Assembly: GCA_017428565.1 (NCBI GenBank)
Contig: JAFRQP010000083.1
Span: 39,393 to 103,392 of the forward strand
DNA from: Oscillospiraceae bacterium
GTDB taxonomy: Bacteria; Bacillota; Clostridia; Oscillospirales; Oscillospiraceae
Reading direction: 5' to 3'
Length of the DNA: 64,000 bases
Numbering within the stretch: position 1 is the stretch's first letter; each line of letters begins with the position of its first letter. The notes beneath the pieces are model-generated. The model made no database searches. It saw only the letters and a program-made list of their open reading frames with translations, and was not told the origin of the DNA. The position numbers were made by a program, and so were the translations under genes. Shown piece after piece: positions 38,742 through 46,355 of the stretch.

Positions 38742-39254
38742 ATGGAATTGACAAAGAAAGAGCTCGCAACGGTAGCGGGCTACACCTATCGGCGGCTCCA
38801 CGACATAGACCGGGATTTGCCGAAAGAGAAAAAACTGTTTGTTGCAGGCGAGGGCGGAAAGTACGACCTCGCCATTTTTGTACAGCGATGGGTCGCCTAC
38901 AACGTGGACTGCGAGGTCGAGGCGGTAGACGACCTGGATGTGGTCAAGGCGCGGCATGAGGTAGTAAAGACCCAGAAGACCGAATTGGAGGTTGCCCGGA
39001 TGCGGGGGCAGCTCGTAGACGTGCAGGACGTGAAGCGGCTGTGGGGCGATATTGCCAACACCGTGATGCAGAACCTGATCCGCCTTCCGAGCAAGCTGGC
39101 TCCGTCCTTGAAAATGATGGACAACACCGAACAGATCGCCGCCATCATCGACGCGGAGATCCGGGGCGTACTGAACGGCCTCGCAGATACGCCGCTGCCG
39201 GAGTACGCGGCGGAGGAAACTGCTGAGCCAGGAGATGGCGAGGAAGACGAGTAA
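38742..39254 (+). CDS. Terminase small subunit, Nu1-like
   Basis: The 170-residue protein starts at ATG 38742 (MELTKKELATVAGYTYRRLH), a helix-turn-helix as in Nu1/DNA packaging proteins, then a coiled region (EVVKTQKTELEVARMRGQLV) and an acidic tail. Nu1 recognises the packaging site and works with the large subunit, which here lies far away at 50450. Confidence 0.75.
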   Translation: MELTKKELATVAGYTYRRLHDIDRDLPKEKKLFVAGEGGKYDLAIFVQRWVAYNVDCEVEAVDDLDVVKARHEVVKTQKTELEVARMRGQLVDVQDVKRLWGDIANTVMQNLIRLPSKLAPSLKMMDNTEQIAAIIDAEIRGVLNGLADTPLPEYAAEETAEPGDGEEDE

Positions 39255-39263
39255 GAAGAGGGG

Positions 39264-39530
39264 AACGGATTGCCACACCAGCGTGCGCGCTGGTTCGCAA
39301 TGACAGGCCTTCGGCCTGGGCGGGCGATTCGTGAATCGCCCCTACGGGAAACCCCTTCGTCTGCTGCGCAGACACCTCCCCTTGCAGGGGAGGCAAGAGC
39401 GGGCGACCACAGGTCGCCCCTACGGGAAAACCCCTTCCGTCGCAACTCCCTCAGTCAGCCTGACGGCTGACAGACCCAAGGCCCACAATGAGGGAGCCAG
39501 GGCGACACCTCCCCCAGAGGGGAGGCAAGG
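39264..39530. repeat. Palindromic repeat cluster between Nu1 and portal genes
   Basis: About 267 bases in the gene-free stretch 39,255-39,561. Units A, C, B, C, B follow the same order and nearly the same sequence as 37791-37980. In lambda-type phages the terminase large subunit and gpW genes occupy this position. Confidence 0.9.
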
Positions 39531-39561
39531 ATGGTGGAAGGCTATAAGAGGAAGTGATGAT

Positions 39562-41205
39562 ATGAGTAACGAACCCACCTTTCGGGAGCGGGCGCTTTTT
39601 CTGCTGAATCCCAGGAAGGGGAATGCAGCATACCGGCAGCGGCTGGAGAGAGAGGCGGAACAAGCCGCCCAGGAGCCTGGGCGGAAGGCCGGCCCGGCCA
39701 GGATGAGCTATGGTCAGCACGGCGCAAGCCGAACGCTGAACAGCATGATCGGTTGGATCATCGAGGCCGGGAACGCGGAGGACAATATCGACCAGTATTC
39801 CTCCATGCTGCGGCAGCGGGCCCGAGACCTCTATGCAGGCGGTGGCCTGGGACGCTCCGGCCCGAAGACGCTGACGACCTCGGTGGTAGGCTGGGGCATC
39901 ATGCCGAAGCCCAAGATCGACGGCGATTTCCTTGGACTGAGCGACGAAACACGGGAGGAAGCGGAGCGGAAGATCCTGCGAGAGTGGCGGCTCTGGGCGG
40001 AAAACAATATGTGCGACGCGGAGCGCCGACAGAATTTTTACGGCCTGCAGGAGCTTGCCTTTCTCTCCATGCTGATGAGCGGGGACGTGTTCGCCCTGTT
40101 CGGCATGGCGGAGAATAAACGAACGCCCTATCAGACGACGATCCGCCTGCTGGAGGCGGATCGGATCTGCACGCCGGACAGCAGCGGGGAGAGCGAGATC
40201 AAGGAAAGCGGCAACGGCGGGCGGATCATTGACGGCGTGGAAATCGACAAGGCCGGCGCCGTGCTGCGCTATCACATTGCCAGCCGAAGCCCGCTTGCGG
40301 CCAATGACAACAGCGAGCTGAGCTGGACGGCGGTGGACGCCTACGGGAAAGACACCGGCTTTCCCAACATTCTGCATATCATGACCCACGAGCGGCCGGA
40401 GCAGAGACGCGGGATCCCGTTTATTGCGGCGGAGATTGAAGCGCTGAAGCAGTTTGACCGTTACATGAAATCAGAGCTTGCGGCCAACGTGGTTTCCGCC
40501 ATGCTGACGGCCTTCGTGATCAGCGAGGAGGACGACGGCAAGGCCGGCATGGAGGACGCGGTAAACGACGAGGAAAAGGTGACGGACGACGAGCTGAAGT
40601 TAGAGCTTGCGCCGGGCGCCATCTACGATCTGCCGCCGGGGAAAAAGATCGAGACCATCAATCCGCTGCGCTCCAACAGCCAGTTTGAAGCCTTTGTCAA
40701 CACCTCCATCATGGTGATCGCCTCCTCCATGGGAATCCCGAAGGAAGTGCTGATCAAGAAATACGAGACCAACTACACCGCCGCAAGAGCGGCGCTGTTG
40801 GATTTCTGGAGGACGGTGCGGGTGTACCGGACACGGTTCAACACCATGTTCAACCAGCCCATCTATGAGCAGTTCCTTTCCGAGGCGGTAGCTGCCGGAC
40901 GCATTGAAGCGCCCGGCTTTTTTGATGACCCGGCGGTGCGGCAGGCGTGGTGCGGCTGCGACTGGAGAGGCGCCAACATGGGCCATGTGGATCCGCTGAA
41001 GGAGGTCAAGGCCGCCGAGGGCAGGATCCGGAACAACATCACCACCCAGGAGCAGGAGGCCAGCGAGTATAACGGCAACGACTGGGCCGCCAATGTGCGG
41101 CAGCGGAAGCGGGAGGTTGCCGTGATGCGGGAGATGGGGCTGGACGGAGCCGAGAAAAGCGACGATTCGACCGGAGAGGATCCGGGAGAGGAAGAGGAGG
41201 ATTAA
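39562..41205 (+). CDS. Portal protein, lambda GpB family
   Basis: The 547-residue protein forms the dodecameric DNA gate of the head. NSMIGWIIEAGNAEDNIDQY, the VVGWGI region, EADRICTPD, HIMTHERPEQRRGIPFIAA and IPKEVLIKKYETNYTAARAA are typical of lambda-type portals. ATG 39562 follows AGAGGAAGTGATGAT; the frame is open upstream only through repeat DNA. The acidic C-terminus is usual. Confidence 0.9.
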   Translation: MSNEPTFRERALFLLNPRKGNAAYRQRLEREAEQAAQEPGRKAGPARMSYGQHGASRTLNSMIGWIIEAGNAEDNIDQYSSMLRQRARDLYAGGGLGRSGPKTLTTSVVGWGIMPKPKIDGDFLGLSDETREEAERKILREWRLWAENNMCDAERRQNFYGLQELAFLSMLMSGDVFALFGMAENKRTPYQTTIRLLEADRICTPDSSGESEIKESGNGGRIIDGVEIDKAGAVLRYHIASRSPLAANDNSELSWTAVDAYGKDTGFPNILHIMTHERPEQRRGIPFIAAEIEALKQFDRYMKSELAANVVSAMLTAFVISEEDDGKAGMEDAVNDEEKVTDDELKLELAPGAIYDLPPGKKIETINPLRSNSQFEAFVNTSIMVIASSMGIPKEVLIKKYETNYTAARAALLDFWRTVRVYRTRFNTMFNQPIYEQFLSEAVAAGRIEAPGFFDDPAVRQAWCGCDWRGANMGHVDPLKEVKAAEGRIRNNITTQEQEASEYNGNDWAANVRQRKREVAVMREMGLDGAEKSDDSTGEDPGEEEED

Positions 41206-41207
41206 GC

Positions 41208-42431
41208 ATGCCGAAGAGAGACTGTTTTCGCCTGATGACCGGAACGCCGCGCATGATCGCGGGAACGGACGAGGGCGAGGTGATGCTGTACGGCGAGATC
41301 GTGCCGGACTACAGCAAGTATTACAAAGAGGCATACCCGCAGGATAAGAGCGCCGCAGATTTTGACCAGGCGATCAAGCAGATCAAGGCGGACGGCGCCA
41401 AGCGGCTGCTGCTGCGCATCAACAGCCCGGGCGGCATTGTGACCCAGGCGGTGGCCATGCGCGCCATTCTGGCCGGAGCGGGTTTCGAGGCGATCACCAT
41501 CCGGATCGAGGGCCTGTGCGCCAGCGCGGCGACGATCCCGGCCACGCTGCCGGGCGCAAAAGTGATCATCACGCCGGGGAGCGAGTACATGATCCACAAT
41601 CCCTGGAGTTGGGCGGTGGGCAATGCCAACGAGATGGAAAAGACCGTGGAGCACCTGCGGAGCCTTGAGGCAAGCAGCCGTGGCTTTTACGCCGCCAAGA
41701 CCGGGCAGAGCGAGGAGCAGATCAAGAGCTGGATGGACGCGGAGACCTGGCTGAGCGCCGAGGACGCGGTAAAATACGGCTTTGCCGACGAGCTTGCCGC
41801 GGAGGGGAACAGCGAGAGCCAGGCGGCGGCCTGCGTATCGAAGGACGTGATGAGCGTCATGCGGGGACTGTATAAGGCGGTGCCGGAGCAGATTGCCGTA
41901 AAGGACGAGGAAGAGAAAAAGACGGATTGCCACGACAGTGACACGGGTCACTGTCTCGCAATGACAAGTAATGTCAGTAACGGTACTCCTGTTGCCGGGG
42001 CGCCGACTGAAATAGATCAAAACGAGGAGGAACAGAAAACCATGGAGATCAACGAACTCACCGCTGAGCAGCTTCAGGCGCAGAACCCGGCCCTGTTCAA
42101 CCAGGTGCAGCAGAATGCTGTGCAGGCGGAGCGCGAGCGTCTTGCGGAAATCGACGCGATGACCACGCCCGGCTACGAGAAGATGGCTGCGAAGGCCAAG
42201 GCTGACGGCACGTCCGCCATGGACTTCCACAAGCAGATCGTGCAGGCCATGAAGGAGAAAGGCGCCGGTTTCCTGCAGCAGCGGCGTGAGGAGACCAATC
42301 CGGCCCAGGAGGTCGCAGGTGCGGCCGCCGGCGGCCAGGCCAACGAGCAGAAGGAGCTTGACGACTTTGCCAAGAGCATGGCGGAGTACGCCAAGAACTA
42401 CGTGAGCAGCGGCGAAGGCGGCATGTTCTAA
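41208..42431 (+). CDS. Head maturation protease fused to scaffold (ClpP-like, lambda C type)
   Basis: The 407-residue protein has a ClpP/SppA-like serine protease domain (about 20-225): LLRINSPGGIVTQAV, EGLCASAATIPA with nucleophile Ser106, and EYMIHNPW with His130. The C-terminal 129 residues (from MEINELTAEQLQAQN) are a helical scaffold. Between them (residues ~239-253) a family-A palindromic repeat is translated in frame as KKTDCHDSDTGHCLAMTSN. The second half has its own ribosome site and start (42042), as in lambda C/Nu3. GAGGAGG precedes the ATG. Confidence 0.88.
   Translation: MPKRDCFRLMTGTPRMIAGTDEGEVMLYGEIVPDYSKYYKEAYPQDKSAADFDQAIKQIKADGAKRLLLRINSPGGIVTQAVAMRAILAGAGFEAITIRIEGLCASAATIPATLPGAKVIITPGSEYMIHNPWSWAVGNANEMEKTVEHLRSLEASSRGFYAAKTGQSEEQIKSWMDAETWLSAEDAVKYGFADELAAEGNSESQAAACVSKDVMSVMRGLYKAVPEQIAVKDEEEKKTDCHDSDTGHCLAMTSNVSNGTPVAGAPTEIDQNEEEQKTMEINELTAEQLQAQNPALFNQVQQNAVQAERERLAEIDAMTTPGYEKMAAKAKADGTSAMDFHKQIVQAMKEKGAGFLQQRREETNPAQEVAGAAAGGQANEQKELDDFAKSMAEYAKNYVSSGEGGMF
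41921..41966. repeat. Family-A palindromic repeat inside the protease-scaffold gene
   Basis: GACGGATTGCCACGACAGTG, ACACGGGTCACTGTC, TCGCAATGACA: one complete A unit with stem GACAGTGAC/GTCACTGTC, placed in the linker between two domains. Confidence 0.85.
42042..42431 (+). CDS. Nested scaffold protein (Nu3-like), internal start
   Basis: ATG 42042 lies in the frame of the protease gene, preceded by GAGGAGGAAC at a good distance (about 10 bases). It would give a free 129-residue helical scaffold equal to the C-terminal part of the protease protein, the same arrangement as lambda Nu3 within C. Confidence 0.65.
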   Translation: MEINELTAEQLQAQNPALFNQVQQNAVQAERERLAEIDAMTTPGYEKMAAKAKADGTSAMDFHKQIVQAMKEKGAGFLQQRREETNPAQEVAGAAAGGQANEQKELDDFAKSMAEYAKNYVSSGEGGMF

Positions 42432-42432
42432 G

Positions 42433-42545
42433 AAAGACGCTGAAGCGTCACCTTCCCCTCAGGGAGAAGGCAGAATATGGGAACCCCTTCCGTCATCCGG
42501 CTTGCGTGAGACGCCGGATGACACCTCCCCCGGAGGGGGAGGCAA
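42433..42545. repeat. Palindromic repeats between protease and decoration genes
   Basis: GACGCTGAAGCGTC, CCTTCCCCTCAGGGAGAAGG, then CATCCGGCTTGCGTGAGACGC with CCGGATGA and CTCCCCCGGAGGGGGAG. They fill the 136-base intergenic space. Confidence 0.85.
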
Positions 42546-42567
42546 GAAAATGAAAGGAGAAGAAAAA

Positions 42568-42993
42568 ATGAGCGATCTTTACAGTGTGATCGGCGAGAAG
42601 GGCTATTCCAACCTGCTGGCCGACCCCCAGGGCGCGGATGTCATTTCCATCCCCTGCAAACCCGGCAGCGGCACTATTTCCCGCGGCACCCTGATGTACC
42701 GGGAGGCGACGGGCATGTGGTCGCCTGCGGCTGCGGCCAATGTGGTGAACACCAATCAGCTCGCGGTTCTGAACGAGGACGTGGACACCGGGAGCGCCCC
42801 CGCGTCGGGCACGACTGCCGTGGCCGAGGACGCCGCGGCTTACCGCGCCGGATGCTTTGTGGACGGGGCGGTCAAGCTGGCCGCCGGTGCGGCTCTGACG
42901 GCGGCGCACAAGGTGATCCTGCGGATGCAGGGCATCGTGTTCGACCCGATGGAGAGCACCAGCACCTTCGACAATTACGTGACCGGATCCTGA
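42568..42993 (+). CDS. Head decoration protein, gpD-like
   Basis: The 141-residue protein sits between protease and major capsid genes, the place of lambda D. The beta-rich, Ala/Val-rich sequence (ISRGTLMYREATGMW, VVNTNQLAVLNEDVD, FVDGAVKLAAGAALTAAHK) fits capsid-stabilising decoration proteins. AAAGGAG precedes ATG 42568. Confidence 0.78.
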   Translation: MSDLYSVIGEKGYSNLLADPQGADVISIPCKPGSGTISRGTLMYREATGMWSPAAAANVVNTNQLAVLNEDVDTGSAPASGTTAVAEDAAAYRAGCFVDGAVKLAAGAALTAAHKVILRMQGIVFDPMESTSTFDNYVTGS

Positions 42994-43002
42994 TCGGGAA
43001 TA

Positions 43003-43050
43003 TCCCCCAGTCAGCCAGAGGGCTGACAGCCCCCTTTAGGCAAGGGGGCC
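43003..43050. repeat. Family-B palindromic repeat before the capsid gene
   Basis: CCCCCAGTCAGCCAGAGGGC and TGACAG, then CCCCCTTTAGGCAAGGGGG. A nearly identical unit is at 46224-46272. Confidence 0.85.
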
Positions 43051-43072
43051 AAAGATGAAAGGAGAATGAAAA

Positions 43073-44116
43073 ATGCCTCTTGATATTTATTCTACCCGTG
43101 CGCAGCTGGCGGCAATCGACCTGCTGCCCCGGGAATACAGCTTCCTCTTTGACACCTTCGCCCGGGACGTGGGCGCGGTGGAGGACACCAAGGCCATCTA
43201 CGACTACCGGAAGGGCAGCCGGCGCATGGCGCCGACGGTGCATCCCGGTACCGGCGGCGTGCTGATGAGCCGCGACGGCTACGAGACCCGGGAGATCGGC
43301 TTCTGCTGCATCGCCCCGGAGCGCATGATCGAGGCCGAGAACCTGCAGGGCAGGATGTTCGGCGAGCGCGTCCTGGGCGCGATGACGCCCCAGGAGCGGG
43401 AGAAGAAGCTGCTGGCCCGCGACCTGGTGGATATGCGCAAGGCGATCCAGCGCCGGAGAGAGTGGATGGTTCGCCAGGTGCTGCTGACCGGCAAGCTGGA
43501 GATCTTTACCTACACCAACGAGGGCCGCAGCAAGAAGGCCAGCATGGTGGCCGACTACGGCTTTACCAACTTCTTCACGCCGGATACGAGTTGGGATCAG
43601 GCGGGCGCCAAGATCGACGATGATATGCACGAGATCTTTGATCTGGTGTACGAGGGCCTTGGCTATGTGGACAAGCTGGTGATGGCGCCGGACGTTGCCG
43701 CCTGTCTGCGGGACAACAGCAATTATATCCGGCTCTTTGACGGCCGCAACATCAACATGGGCGAGCTGAACACCCGGTACCGCGGCAGCGGTCTGCGCTT
43801 CCTGGGCTGGAACAGCGACGGCGTGGAGATGTATTCTCTGAGCGGCACCTTTGTGGACGACGACGGCCAGGTGCAGCCCATCCTGCCCAGCGGCACGCTG
43901 CTGGCCGGCGCCGACGGCATCCTGAAAGTGCCCCACGGCCCGGTTACGCAGGTGGAGGAGACCGGCCCCAACGCCCAGCACAAGACCTACATCAAGAAGG
44001 AAGTGCCCCTCCGCTATGGCAGCATCGACGGCAACAGCATCAAGAACCGTCTGACCAGCGACCCGACGGTGGTGCCCTTCAATGTGGACGCCTGGGCCGT
44101 GGCCACGGTGCTCTAA
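43073..44116 (+). CDS. Major capsid protein, lambda GpE family
   Basis: The 347-residue protein has the GpE layout: an N-terminal arm, YETREIGFCCIAPERMIEAE, DLVDMRKAIQRRREWMVRQV, and a C-terminal KVPLRYGSIDGNSIKNRLTS-like end (PLRYGSID, DPTVVPFNVDAW). It builds the icosahedral head. AAAGGAGAATGAAAA precedes the ATG. Confidence 0.92.
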   Translation: MPLDIYSTRAQLAAIDLLPREYSFLFDTFARDVGAVEDTKAIYDYRKGSRRMAPTVHPGTGGVLMSRDGYETREIGFCCIAPERMIEAENLQGRMFGERVLGAMTPQEREKKLLARDLVDMRKAIQRRREWMVRQVLLTGKLEIFTYTNEGRSKKASMVADYGFTNFFTPDTSWDQAGAKIDDDMHEIFDLVYEGLGYVDKLVMAPDVAACLRDNSNYIRLFDGRNINMGELNTRYRGSGLRFLGWNSDGVEMYSLSGTFVDDDGQVQPILPSGTLLAGADGILKVPHGPVTQVEETGPNAQHKTYIKKEVPLRYGSIDGNSIKNRLTSDPTVVPFNVDAWAVATVL

Positions 44117-44126
44117 GGAGGCCGCC

Positions 44127-44645
44127 ATGTTTTGTGCCAAACACCACGTCCGCGTGAACGGCGTCATGTACCGCCCGGGTGAGGTGATCGAGGAGGATCC
44201 CAACGCCGTATGGCATCTGAAGGTGGGCGCGATCGAGAAGATTGCGCCTGCAGCGGGTGAAACGCCTTCTGACACCGGAGACGAGACCTCCCCCAATGGG
44301 GGAGGCGAGCGGGCCGCCGAGGACGGCGATCCCCGCGAGGAGGAAACCCCTCCGTCTGCTGCGCAGACACCTCCCCTTACAGGGGAGGCTGGCGAGGAGG
44401 CCGCGCCGGCGGAGAAGACGGATTGCCACACCAGTGCTGCGGCACTGGTTCGCAATGACAACTTGGGGGAGACCGAGCCGGAGGAAATCGACGAGGAGGC
44501 CGAGCCGGAGGAAATCGACGAGGAGGCCGAGCCGGAGGAGATCGACGTGATGGCGGGGATCGTGACGGAGCCCGCCCAGGAGAAGCCCGCACCGGCCAAG
44601 CGGAAAAGCAGCAGCCGGAAGCGCGAGGGAGGGAAGAGCAAATGA
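44127..44645 (+). CDS. Phage protein with repeat-encoded middle, unknown
   Basis: The 172-residue protein has a short conserved-looking N-terminus (MFCAKHHVRVNGVMYRPGEV, ~45 residues). Bases 44262-44460 are palindromic repeats translated in frame. Then come a 10-residue acidic tandem repeat (EPEEIDEEA, about three copies) and a Lys/Pro/Ser tail. It follows the capsid gene, where head-completion or assembly factors lie. AAGGAGG precedes the ATG, and the TGA overlaps the next ATG. Confidence 0.6.
   Translation: MFCAKHHVRVNGVMYRPGEVIEEDPNAVWHLKVGAIEKIAPAAGETPSDTGDETSPNGGGERAAEDGDPREEETPPSAAQTPPLTGEAGEEAAPAEKTDCHTSAAALVRNDNLGETEPEEIDEEAEPEEIDEEAEPEEIDVMAGIVTEPAQEKPAPAKRKSSSRKREGGKSK
44262..44460. 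repeat. Palindromic repeats of families B, D and A inside the 44127 gene
   Basis: CTCCCCCAATGGGGGAG, GAGCGGGCCGCCGAGGACGG, GTCTGCTGCGCAGAC with CTCCCCTTACAGGGGAG, then GGATTGCCACACCAGTGCTG and CGGCACTGGTTCGCAATGACA. Together they encode about 66 residues. Confidence 0.87.
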
Positions 44646-44962
44646 AGGTGACCGAGCTCAAAACCGGGAAGCTGCTGGACGTGAACGACAGTTACGGCGC
44701 CCGTCTGGTGGAGCAGGGGAAAGCCGTTCCGACGCCGCCGGTGGCGGAAGAAGTCGGCGCGGCTTTTCCGCAGCGGTCGAAAAACCGGAGGGAAAGCGAA
44801 AGCCCGAACGATTTTTCGGGCACCGCAAGGCGGGAGGCCGTGCCGACGCAAAGACAGGAAAAGGCTGCGGCCGCCGGAGCGAAAAATAAACCCGGCAAGA
44901 AAGCTGTGGAAAACCCCTCCACCGCTTGCGCGGTTCCCCTCCCCTTGACAGGGGAGGCATAA
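44642..44962 (+). CDS. Phage protein with repeat-encoded C-terminus, unknown
   Basis: The 106-residue protein starts by ATGA overlap (MKVTELKTGKLLDVNDSYGA). It has a basic Ala/Lys-rich middle, and its last ~16 residues are coded by a family-B repeat (44912-44960) that also supplies the stop. Its start resembles the N-terminus of small capsid-region proteins, but I do not recognise it. Confidence 0.58.
   Translation: MKVTELKTGKLLDVNDSYGARLVEQGKAVPTPPVAEEVGAAFPQRSKNRRESESPNDFSGTARREAVPTQRQEKAAAAGAKNKPGKKAVENPSTACAVPLPLTGEA
44912..44960. repeat. Family-B palindromic repeat at the end of the 44642 gene
   Basis: ACCGCTTGCGCGGT followed by CCCCTCCCCTTGACAGGGG and AGGC. Confidence 0.82.
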
Positions 44963-44963
44963 A

Positions 44964-45308
44964 ATGTCGCTGAAGGATCGGATCGCAGCGGATATTGGGC
45001 GCGTCTTCATGAACCGGGAGCATTTTGCCGAAACCCATTTCTGGAACGGGAAGCAGATCGTTTGCGTGCCCGACGAGGAAGAGGCTTTGAAGCGAAAAAA
45101 CAACAACGTGAACGATATTTCCTGGGACAACAACACCCGGGAAATTTTGCTTCACACGCCGCTTGAGGAGCTGCCTGGCGGACGAGAGCCGGAGCCCAAT
45201 ACCCAGGTGTTTCTGGACGGGCGAACCATGTGGGTCGTCAATGTGGGGCACAACATGGGGATGCTGGACATTCTGCTGTCTGCGCGCGACCCGAGAGAGC
45301 TGATGTGA
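44964..45308 (+). CDS. Head-tail joining (neck) protein, FII-like
   Basis: The 114-residue protein opens MSLKDRIAADIGRVFMNREH with FAETHFWNGKQIVCV, like lambda FII and related neck proteins (kDRIAADI..VF.N..eFae). It would cap the filled head and bind the tail. It begins one base after the previous stop. Confidence 0.7.
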   Translation: MSLKDRIAADIGRVFMNREHFAETHFWNGKQIVCVPDEEEALKRKNNNVNDISWDNNTREILLHTPLEELPGGREPEPNTQVFLDGRTMWVVNVGHNMGMLDILLSARDPRELM

Positions 45309-45318
45309 GGAGGCCATG

Positions 45319-45981
45319 ATGCGTACACGAGCAAGGCTGGAGAAGCTGAAGGAATGGACGATACGGGAGCTCTGCACCGGGAGGAGCATGAAGGCACCGG
45401 GCGGCGGCATGAATCTGGCGGAAGTGCGGCTGACGGAGCCGAAATGCTATCTGGCCTGGGCACCCTCGCGGCTCGACCAATCCGGGAGATTGTTTGAGGC
45501 ACTGCCGGAGAGCATTGCGCCGGGCATCATCATCATGCCCAACCAATCCACGGTGAAAAACATGGAGGAGAGACGCTTTGACCGTTACAGCGGCATTCAC
45601 CGCCCCCAGGAGCTGGGGCAGACGCTGAACGTCAGCATCCTGTTCTGTGTCTATGAGCCGGGGACGCGGCTGCCGGGCTTCGCGGAAAGCGCCGAGAAAA
45701 ACGGGAAGGGCATGGATCTGGGACTGCTCCAGGAGGGGACGGAAACAGGCCTCTTCACGCTGATGGACTGGATGGACGACTGCAAGGAAAAGCTGCTTGG
45801 AGCAAGGATCATCCCCGAAACGGATCTGTTTCTGGACGAGGCCAGTATGACCTACAGCCTTTACACCGATCAGAGCTATGTGGTTGACCGCAGGCCGATG
45901 TACTACGGCTTTGTGAACGCGAGCTTCGGATGCTACGCTGAAGAACGGCCCAACCCGGATCTTGAGCAATACCTGGAGTGA
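45319..45981 (+). CDS. Tail-completion-region protein, unknown
   Basis: The 220-residue protein starts at the second of two tandem ATG codons (45316 and 45319), which fits the AGGAGG spacing better. The sequence (LEKLKEWTIRELCTGRSMKA ... IIIMPNQSTVKNMEERRFDR ... LNVSILFCVYEPGTRLPGFA) sits between neck and sheath genes, where tail-terminator proteins lie. Family not recognised, so role is positional. Confidence 0.6.
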   Translation: MRTRARLEKLKEWTIRELCTGRSMKAPGGGMNLAEVRLTEPKCYLAWAPSRLDQSGRLFEALPESIAPGIIIMPNQSTVKNMEERRFDRYSGIHRPQELGQTLNVSILFCVYEPGTRLPGFAESAEKNGKGMDLGLLQEGTETGLFTLMDWMDDCKEKLLGARIIPETDLFLDEASMTYSLYTDQSYVVDRRPMYYGFVNASFGCYAEERPNPDLEQYLE

Positions 45982-45989
45982 GGGGAGAA

Positions 45990-46332
45990 CCCTTCCGTCG
46001 CCTTCGGCGACACCTCCCCCAGGGGTGGAGGCAAGACGGCCGAGCACTGATCGGCCCTACGGTTCCCAATGACAGGCCTTCGGTCTGCGCGGGCGATTCG
46101 TGAATCGCCCCTACGAGGGGAGGTGCCCACCGCCCGGTGAGTGCACTGGGCACCTCCCCCAATGGGGGAGGCTGGAGAGCTGGATTGCCACACCAGAGCT
46201 GCGGCCTGGTTCGCAATGACGAATCCCCCAGTCAGCCTTTGGCTGACAGCTCCCTTTAGGCAAGGGGGCCAAAGATGAAAGGAGCATACCCCTCAGGCGC
46301 TGACGCGCCAGCTCCCCTTAGCAGGGGAGCCT
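45990..46332. repeat. Palindromic repeat cluster before the sheath gene
   Basis: This fills the gene-free 45,982-46,355. Units: B (GTCGCCTTCGGCGAC, CTCCCCCAGGGGTGGAG), a GGCCGAGCACTGATCGGCC unit, C (GGCCTTCGGTCTGCGCGGGC, GGCGATTCGTGAATCGCC), ACCGCCCGGTGAGTGC with CTCCCCCAATGGGGGAG, A (GGATTGCCAC ... TCGCAATGAC), B (AGTCAGCCTTTGGCTGACAG), and CTGACGCGCCAG with CTCCCCTTAGCAGGGGAG. Nothing else is visible. Confidence 0.9.
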
Positions 46333-46355
46333 ATAAGGAAAGGAGATTATAAAAA

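Noticed and set aside
39331-39561. N-terminal extension of the portal frame
   Set aside because: The added 77 codons are repeat DNA; ATG 39562 has its own ribosome site.
42872-45136. A 754-codon minus-strand frame across the capsid genes
   Set aside because: It crosses several genuine plus-strand genes and repeats and has no recognisable domain.
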